From NCBI RefSeq assembly GCF_025244705.1, contig NZ_CP104207.1:558001-622000 (forward strand): 64,000 nt of DNA, in the 5' to 3' direction. The translations under genes and the position numbers were made by a program. Below the pieces are notes generated by a model. The model ran no database searches, was not told where the DNA came from, and was given only the letters and a program-made list of their open reading frames with translations. This stretch comes from Sphingopyxis sp. PET50. Its GTDB lineage: Bacteria; Pseudomonadota; Alphaproteobacteria; Sphingomonadales; Sphingomonadaceae. Positions 59,042 to 64,000 of the stretch are shown piece by piece; position 1 is the first letter of the stretch, and every line of letters starts with the position of its first letter.

Positions 59042-60343
59042 TCACCTCGCGCGCCTTTGCCGACCGCCGCTATGCGGTGCTGGGGCTGGCGCGCTCGGGC
59101 CTTGCCGCCGTCGAGGCGCTGGTCGCCAGCGGCGCGGGCGTCACCGCGTGGGACAACCGCGAGGAAGCGCGCGACGAGGCGATGGCTCTTGGCGCCGATA
59201 TCGGGAATCCGCTGGAGATCGAGCTTGTCGGTTTCGCGGGCGTCGTCGTGTCGCCCGGCGTGCCGCTCAACCGCCACCCGATCGCCGCGCACGCGCGCGA
59301 GGCGCATGTGCCGGTGATCGGCGACATCGAACTCTTCGCCGAGGCCGCCGCCGACCTGCCGCCGCACAAGATCGTCGGCATCACCGGCACCAACGGCAAG
59401 TCGACCGTCACCGCGCTTGTCACGCACATGCTCGAAAGCGCCGGGGTGCCGGCGCTGATGGGCGGCAATATCGGCCTGCCGATCCTCAGCCGCGATCCGC
59501 TGCCCGAAGGCGGTGTCTATGTGCTCGAATTGTCGAGCTACCAGATCGACCTGTCGCACGGCCTCGCCTGCGATATCGCGGTGCTCACCAACATCACACC
59601 CGACCATCTCGACCGCTACGATGGTTTCGCCGGCTATGCCGCGTCGAAGGCGCGGCTCTTCTCGCTCCAGCACCGCGACCAGGTCGCGATCGTCGCGGTC
59701 GACGACGACCCGTCGCGGATGATCGCGGGGCGCATCAACCACCGTCTCCACCGCGTCTCGGCGAAGGACATCGACCCCGCCGACCAGACGCGCTGGCCCG
59801 CGCTGCAGGGCCCGCACAATGCCCAGAACGCCGTCTGCGCCATCGCCGTGTGCCGCGTACTCGGGCTGAACGACGAACAGATCGAGCGCGGCCTCGCCAC
59901 CTACAAGGCGCTGCCGCATCGCATGGAATGGGTCGGCGAAGTCGCGGGTGTCCGCTGGTACAACGACAGCAAGGCGACCAACGCGGCTTCCGCTGCACCG
60001 GCGCTGGCGGCGTTTCCTGCCGGCGCCGGACCAGCGTCTCCACTGGATCGCTGGCGGGCAGGCGAAGGGCGACGGCCTCGCCGCCTGCCGCCCGTGGTTC
60101 GGCCATGTGAAGCGCGCCTATCTGATCGGCGAGGCGGCGGAGCCGTTCGCAGCCGAGATCGGCGATGCGATTCCGGTCGACCGCGCGGGCGACCTCGCCA
60201 CCGCGGTCGCGCATGCGGCGGCGGTCGCGGAGCCCGGCGACGTGGTGTTGCTGTCGCCGGCCTGCGCGTCTTTCGACCAGTTCAGGGATTATGAGGAACG
60301 CGGCGACCGGTTTCGCAGCATCGTCAAGGCATTCGGGGCATGA
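59038..60343 (+). CDS. murD: UDP-MurNAc-L-Ala:D-Glu ligase MurD (frame interrupted near 60024)
   Basis: About 434 residues after repair, GTG start. [21 protein letters not shown] loop [26 protein letters not shown] and [22 protein letters not shown] are diagnostic. The last part ([18 protein letters not shown]) is in another frame, so an indel lies at about 60012-60035, a stretch that contains GCCGGC (60019-60024). The exact original sequence is unclear, unlike most other breaks. It overlaps mraY and ftsW by 4 bp each. Confidence 0.92.
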
Positions 60344-61578
60344 GCGGGGGTTTCGACACGATGGACGCGACGAACGAACGGCCGGTGATCGCCACCGCGC
60401 GCAGCAGCAAAAGGCGCGGGCCGCGGCTCAGCCGCGCCGACCGCACGCCGCTCGGCCTGTGGTTCTGGGAAATCGACCGGGTGCTGCTGCTGCTCGTGTC
60501 GATGCTGATCGCGGTCGGCCTCGTCGCCGTCACCGCCGCCTCGCCGGTCGCGGCGCAGAAGCTTTCGACCTCGACCGCCAGCCTCGACCCGCTCTATTAT
60601 TTCTATCGCCAGCTGATGTGGGTGATGCTCGGCGTGCCGGTCATGCTCGGCGTGTCGATGCTGCCCAAGACGCAGGCGCGGCGCTTCGCCATCTACGGCA
60701 CGATCACCTTTCTCTTCCTGTTGTTCCTCGTGCCCCTGATCGGGACCGAGGTGAACGGCGCCCAGCGCTGGCTCGGCAGCGGCGCCTTCCGCCTCCAGCC
60801 GTCGGAATTTCTGAAGCCCTTCTTCGCGGTGTCGCTGGCGTGGATCATCTCGCTGCGCCTTCACGACCAGAGCCTGCCCGTCGTGCCGCTGAGCTTCGTG
60901 CTTACCGGCATCATCGCGCTGCTGCTGATGGGACAGCCCGACCTGGGGCAGACGATCATCTTCATCGCCACCTGGCTCGTGCTGGTGCTCGTCGCGGGGC
61001 TGTCGATGCGGGTGATGGGCATGCTGGCGGGGACCGGCATCGCGGGCATCATTCTCGCCTATTTCTTCTACCCCGTCGCGCAGCAGCGCATCAACATCTG
61101 GCTGTTCGACAAGGGCGACAGCTTTCAGGTCGACAAGGCGCATGCCACGCTCACCGCGGGCGGCCTCATCGGCACCGGCCCCGGCGCCGGGCTCGCCAAA
61201 TTCCAGCTGCCCGAAGCGCACACCGACTATATCTTCTCGGTGATCGGCGAGGAGTTCGGCATGATCGCCTGCATGGCGATCGCGACCCTCTATCTCGCCA
61301 TCATCGTCCGCGTCCTCGTCCGCCTGCTCGACGAGGAAGACAGCTTCCTGATCCTCGCGGTCGCGGGCCTGATCGCGCAATTCGGCGGGCAGGCCGTCAT
61401 CAACATGGCGGTGAACACCCAGCTTTTCCCGTCGAAGGGGATGACCCTGCCCTTCATCAGCTATGGCGGCTCGTCGATGATCGCGCTGTCGATCGGCATG
61501 GGTTTGCTCTTGTCGCTGACCCGGCGGAACCCCTATGCCGCGCGCGTGTCGATGACCCGCAACTGGAACAAGAAATGA
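60340..61578 (+). CDS. ftsW: Septal peptidoglycan polymerase FtsW (SEDS family)
   Basis: 412 residues, about ten membrane spans after a polar N-terminus of some 45 residues. NGAQRWLGSGAFRLQPSEFLK and, near the end, NTQLFPSKGMTLPFISYGGSSM are the SEDS hallmarks, with the catalytic Asp region in LPEAHTDYIFSVIGEEFG. It polymerises lipid II at the septum with FtsI. It overlaps murD (ATGA) and murG (ATGA). Confidence 0.95.
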   Translation: MSGGFDTMDATNERPVIATARSSKRRGPRLSRADRTPLGLWFWEIDRVLLLLVSMLIAVGLVAVTAASPVAAQKLSTSTASLDPLYYFYRQLMWVMLGVPVMLGVSMLPKTQARRFAIYGTITFLFLLFLVPLIGTEVNGAQRWLGSGAFRLQPSEFLKPFFAVSLAWIISLRLHDQSLPVVPLSFVLTGIIALLLMGQPDLGQTIIFIATWLVLVLVAGLSMRVMGMLAGTGIAGIILAYFFYPVAQQRINIWLFDKGDSFQVDKAHATLTAGGLIGTGPGAGLAKFQLPEAHTDYIFSVIGEEFGMIACMAIATLYLAIIVRVLVRLLDEEDSFLILAVAGLIAQFGGQAVINMAVNTQLFPSKGMTLPFISYGGSSMIALSIGMGLLLSLTRRNPYAARVSMTRNWNKK

Positions 61579-62756
61579 CAGCAACGCGCCACTTCCTTCT
61601 CGCCGCCGGTGGGACGGGGGGACATATGCTGCCCGCCTATGCCCTCGCGGGCGAGCTGATCGCGCGCGGCCACCGCGTCGCGCTGGTCAGCGACGACCGC
61701 GGGCTCAACATCCCCGGCAAGCCCGCCGAGCTCGACGCGCATGTCCTGCCCGCCGGGCGCGTCGCGGGCGGCCCGATCGGCTGGATCAAGGCGGCGCTGG
61801 CGATCCGCAAGGGGCGGCGGATGGCGATCGACCTGATCGGCGAATTCGACCCCGCGGTCGTCGTCGGTTTCGGCGGCTATCCCTCGCTCCCCAGCCTGCT
61901 CGCCGCCAGGGCGACCAAGCGCCCGAGCGTGATCCACGAGCAGAATGCGGTGCTCGGCCGCACCAACCGGCTGATGGCGGAGCGGGTCAATGCGATCGCG
62001 GTCGCCTATCGCAACATCCACCGCTTCCCGCCCGCGCTCGCCGACAGGCGCCACCTCACCGGCAACCCGGTGCGCGAGGAGGTGATCGCCATCCGCGAGG
62101 AAGGCTATCCGCCGCTGCCCGAGGACGGCATCCTCCGCCTGCTGGTGGTCGGGGGCAGTCTTGGCGCCACGGTGCTCAGCGAAGTCGTCCCCGCCGCGAT
62201 CGCGATGCTGCCGCGCGCGTTGCTCGACCGGCTGCAGATCGTCCAGCAGGCGCGCGAGGCCGATATCGAGGCCGTGCGCGCCAAATATGCCGAACTCGGC
62301 GTCGCCGCCGAATGCGCGCCTTACTTTGCCGACATTCCCGACCGGATGCGCTGGGCGCATCTGGTGATCGCGCGCGCGGGCGCCTCGACCGTCGCCGAAC
62401 TCGCCTGCGCCGGGCGTCCGGCGATCTTCATCCCCTATCCGCACGCGATGGACAATCACCAGACCTATAATGTCGCCGACCTCGTCGAGGCGCGCGGCGC
62501 CATCGCCTTCGCGCAGCCCGACTTCACCCCCGCGGCGCTCGCCAAGCAGATCCAGCGCATGGCGCTCGAACCCGGCGCGCTGGAGGAAGCGGCGGAGCAT
62601 GCCGCCGGTTGCGGCCTGCCGAACGCGACCCGCGACCTCGCCGACCTCGTCGAATCGCTCGCCGCGCCGCCGATGATGGACGTCATCCGCGTCGGCGCCC
62701 CGTCGCGTGCCGCCGTCGCGGGCAGCGTCGCCGCCACCCGTTCGGGAGACAAATGA
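61575..62756 (+). CDS. murG: UDP-GlcNAc:lipid I transferase MurG
   Basis: 393 residues. The N-terminal GT-B loop is [49 protein letters not shown] and [24 protein letters not shown] follow in order. It adds GlcNAc to lipid I on the inner face of the membrane. The start ATG 61575 overlaps the ftsW stop; the frame is open far upstream but that is shadow of murD and ftsW. It is slightly longer than usual at the C-terminus. Confidence 0.95.
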   Translation: MTATRHFLLAAGGTGGHMLPAYALAGELIARGHRVALVSDDRGLNIPGKPAELDAHVLPAGRVAGGPIGWIKAALAIRKGRRMAIDLIGEFDPAVVVGFGGYPSLPSLLAARATKRPSVIHEQNAVLGRTNRLMAERVNAIAVAYRNIHRFPPALADRRHLTGNPVREEVIAIREEGYPPLPEDGILRLLVVGGSLGATVLSEVVPAAIAMLPRALLDRLQIVQQAREADIEAVRAKYAELGVAAECAPYFADIPDRMRWAHLVIARAGASTVAELACAGRPAIFIPYPHAMDNHQTYNVADLVEARGAIAFAQPDFTPAALAKQIQRMALEPGALEEAAEHAAGCGLPNATRDLADLVESLAAPPMMDVIRVGAPSRAAVAGSVAATRSGDK

Positions 62757-64000
62757 TGCGCGGCGTCGCGACCGATATCGGCATCATCCACTTCATCGGC
62801 ATCGGCGGCATCGGCATGTCGGGGATCGCCGAGGTGATGCACAATCTCGGCTATCAGGTGCAGGGCAGCGATATCGCCGACAGCTACGTCGTCGAGGGGC
62901 TGCGGGGTCGCGGGATCAAGGTCGCGATCGGGCATGAGGCATCGAACGTCGACGGCGTCGCGGTGGTCGTCACCTCGACCGCGGTCAAGCGCGGCAACCC
63001 GGAGGTGGAGGCTGCCTTGGCTGGCCGCATCCCCATCGTCCGCCGCGCCGAAATGCTCGCCGAGCTGATGCGGCTCAAATCGACCGTCGCCATCGCCGGC
63101 GACGCACGGCAAGACGACGACGACCAGCCTCGTCGCGGCGCTGCTCGACGCGGGCGGCATCGACCCGACCGTCATCAACGGCGGCATCATCAACAATTAC
63201 GGATCGAACGCGCGTCTCGGCGCCAGCGACTGGATGGTCGTGGAAGCCGATGAGAGCGACGGCAGTTTCCTGCGTCTCGACGGGACGATCGCGGTCGTCA
63301 CCAACATCGATCCCGAACATCTCGACCATTATGGCAGCTTCGACGCGATCAAAGACGCCTTCGTCGAATTCATCGAGAACGTCCCCTTCTACGGCGCCGC
63401 GATGCTCTGCCTCGATCATCCCGAGGTACAGGCGATCATCCCGCGCATCCGCGACCGTCGCATCGTCACCTATGGCTTTTCGGCGCAGGCCGACGTGCGC
63501 GGCACCAATGTGACGCCGGGCCCCGACAGCAACCGCTTCGACGTCGTCGTGCGCGACCGCGACGGCAACAGCCGGACGATCGAGGGCATCCACCTGCCGA
63601 TGTCCGGGCGCCACAATGTCCAGAATGCGCTCGCAGCAATCGCGGTCGCGCTGCACATGGGCGTCTCGGACGAGAAGATCGCGACGGGTTTCAACGGTTT
63701 CGCCGGGGTCAAGCGCCGCTTCACCAAGGTCGGCGAGATCGCGGCGGGGGAGGGCGTCGTGACCGTGATCGACGACTATGCCCACCACCCGGTCGAAATC
63801 CGCGCGGTGCTGTCGGCGGCGCGCGAAGGCGTTGGCGCCGGGCGCGTCGTCGCGGTGGTTCAGCCGCACCGATATACGCGGCTTCGCGACCATATGGACG
63901 ATTTCCAGCAGGCGTTTAACGACGCCGACATGGTGCTGGCGCTGCCGGTCTATACTGCGGGCGAAGCGCCCATCGACGGCGTGACCTCCGACGCGCTGGT
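62753..64000 (+). CDS. murC: UDP-MurNAc:L-alanine ligase MurC (cut by window end, frame interrupted near 63101)
   Basis: About 415 of an expected 470 or so residues are visible. [23 protein letters not shown] and [11 protein letters not shown] begin the protein. After the break the frame reads [17 protein letters not shown] (ATP loop), [33 protein letters not shown] and [15 protein letters not shown]. An extra G at 63101, one base after an intact GCCGGC, causes the shift. ATG 62753 overlaps the murG stop; a second ATG at 62756 is equally good. It is the true MurC, in contrast to the paralogue at 43521. Confidence 0.93.

Noticed and set aside
60165-62756. An 863-codon frame ending as murG
   Set aside because: The first 470 codons are a shadow of murD and ftsW; murG starts at 61575.

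Overview
The window looks like a chromosomal segment of a Sphingomonadaceae alphaproteobacterium, probably close to Sphingopyxis. This is an inference from high GC, the gene families (UrcA, DUF1465, DUF3008, an argC of the short type, cysteine-poor DksA), the standard dcw cluster and abundant short palindromic intergenic repeats. No tRNA, rRNA, CRISPR array or phage was seen.

Layout. 1-7243: end of a response regulator, a HAD phosphatase, a CDP-glycerol-transferase-like/FkbM methyltransferase unit, and a three-gene MFS/HlyD/NodT efflux operon. 7382-12431: LysR regulator with an overlapping spermidine-synthase-like gene, divergent alcohol dehydrogenase, malate synthase G. 12713-18633: GMC oxidoreductase, tRNA hydroxylase trhO, a methyltransferase, thioredoxin reductase, an outer-membrane barrel. 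18845-21086: a two-gene unit of an EACC1-like partner and a membrane-spanning caspase-like protease with cysteine-rich Sel1 repeats, the best conflict-system candidate here. 21090-36211: rlmN, SDR/HxlR pair, UrcA, LysR, dnaN, a PQQ-type sugar dehydrogenase, argC, NlpC/P60 and M17 peptidases, a stress-type SDR with DUF3008, surE. 36319-43173: serS, a serine-rich repeat protein with a possible sorting tail, dksA, PilZ, DUF465/DUF1465 genes, and rpsF-rpsR-rplI. 43521-49483: a Mur-ligase paralogue divergent from an LD-carboxypeptidase (peptidoglycan recycling), fabD and fabG separated by a GxxExxY gene flanked by perfect 29-bp inverted repeats, and cysK. 51318-64000: mraZ-rsmH-ftsL-ftsI-murE-murF-mraY-murD-ftsW-murG-murC, mostly with overlapping stops and starts.

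A striking property is that about 25 small indels interrupt reading frames, including essential genes (mraZ, rsmH, murF, murD, murC, fabD, fabG). In nearly every case the frame is restored by returning the site to an uninterrupted GCCGGC. This points to a systematic, motif-specific sequence error, probably at a modified GCCGGC palindrome, rather than to real gene decay. Interrupted genes are therefore given as full spans, with protein lengths quoted after repair.

A second layer is several families of structured intergenic repeats. One of about 130 bp has paired sequence changes in its hairpin stems between copies.
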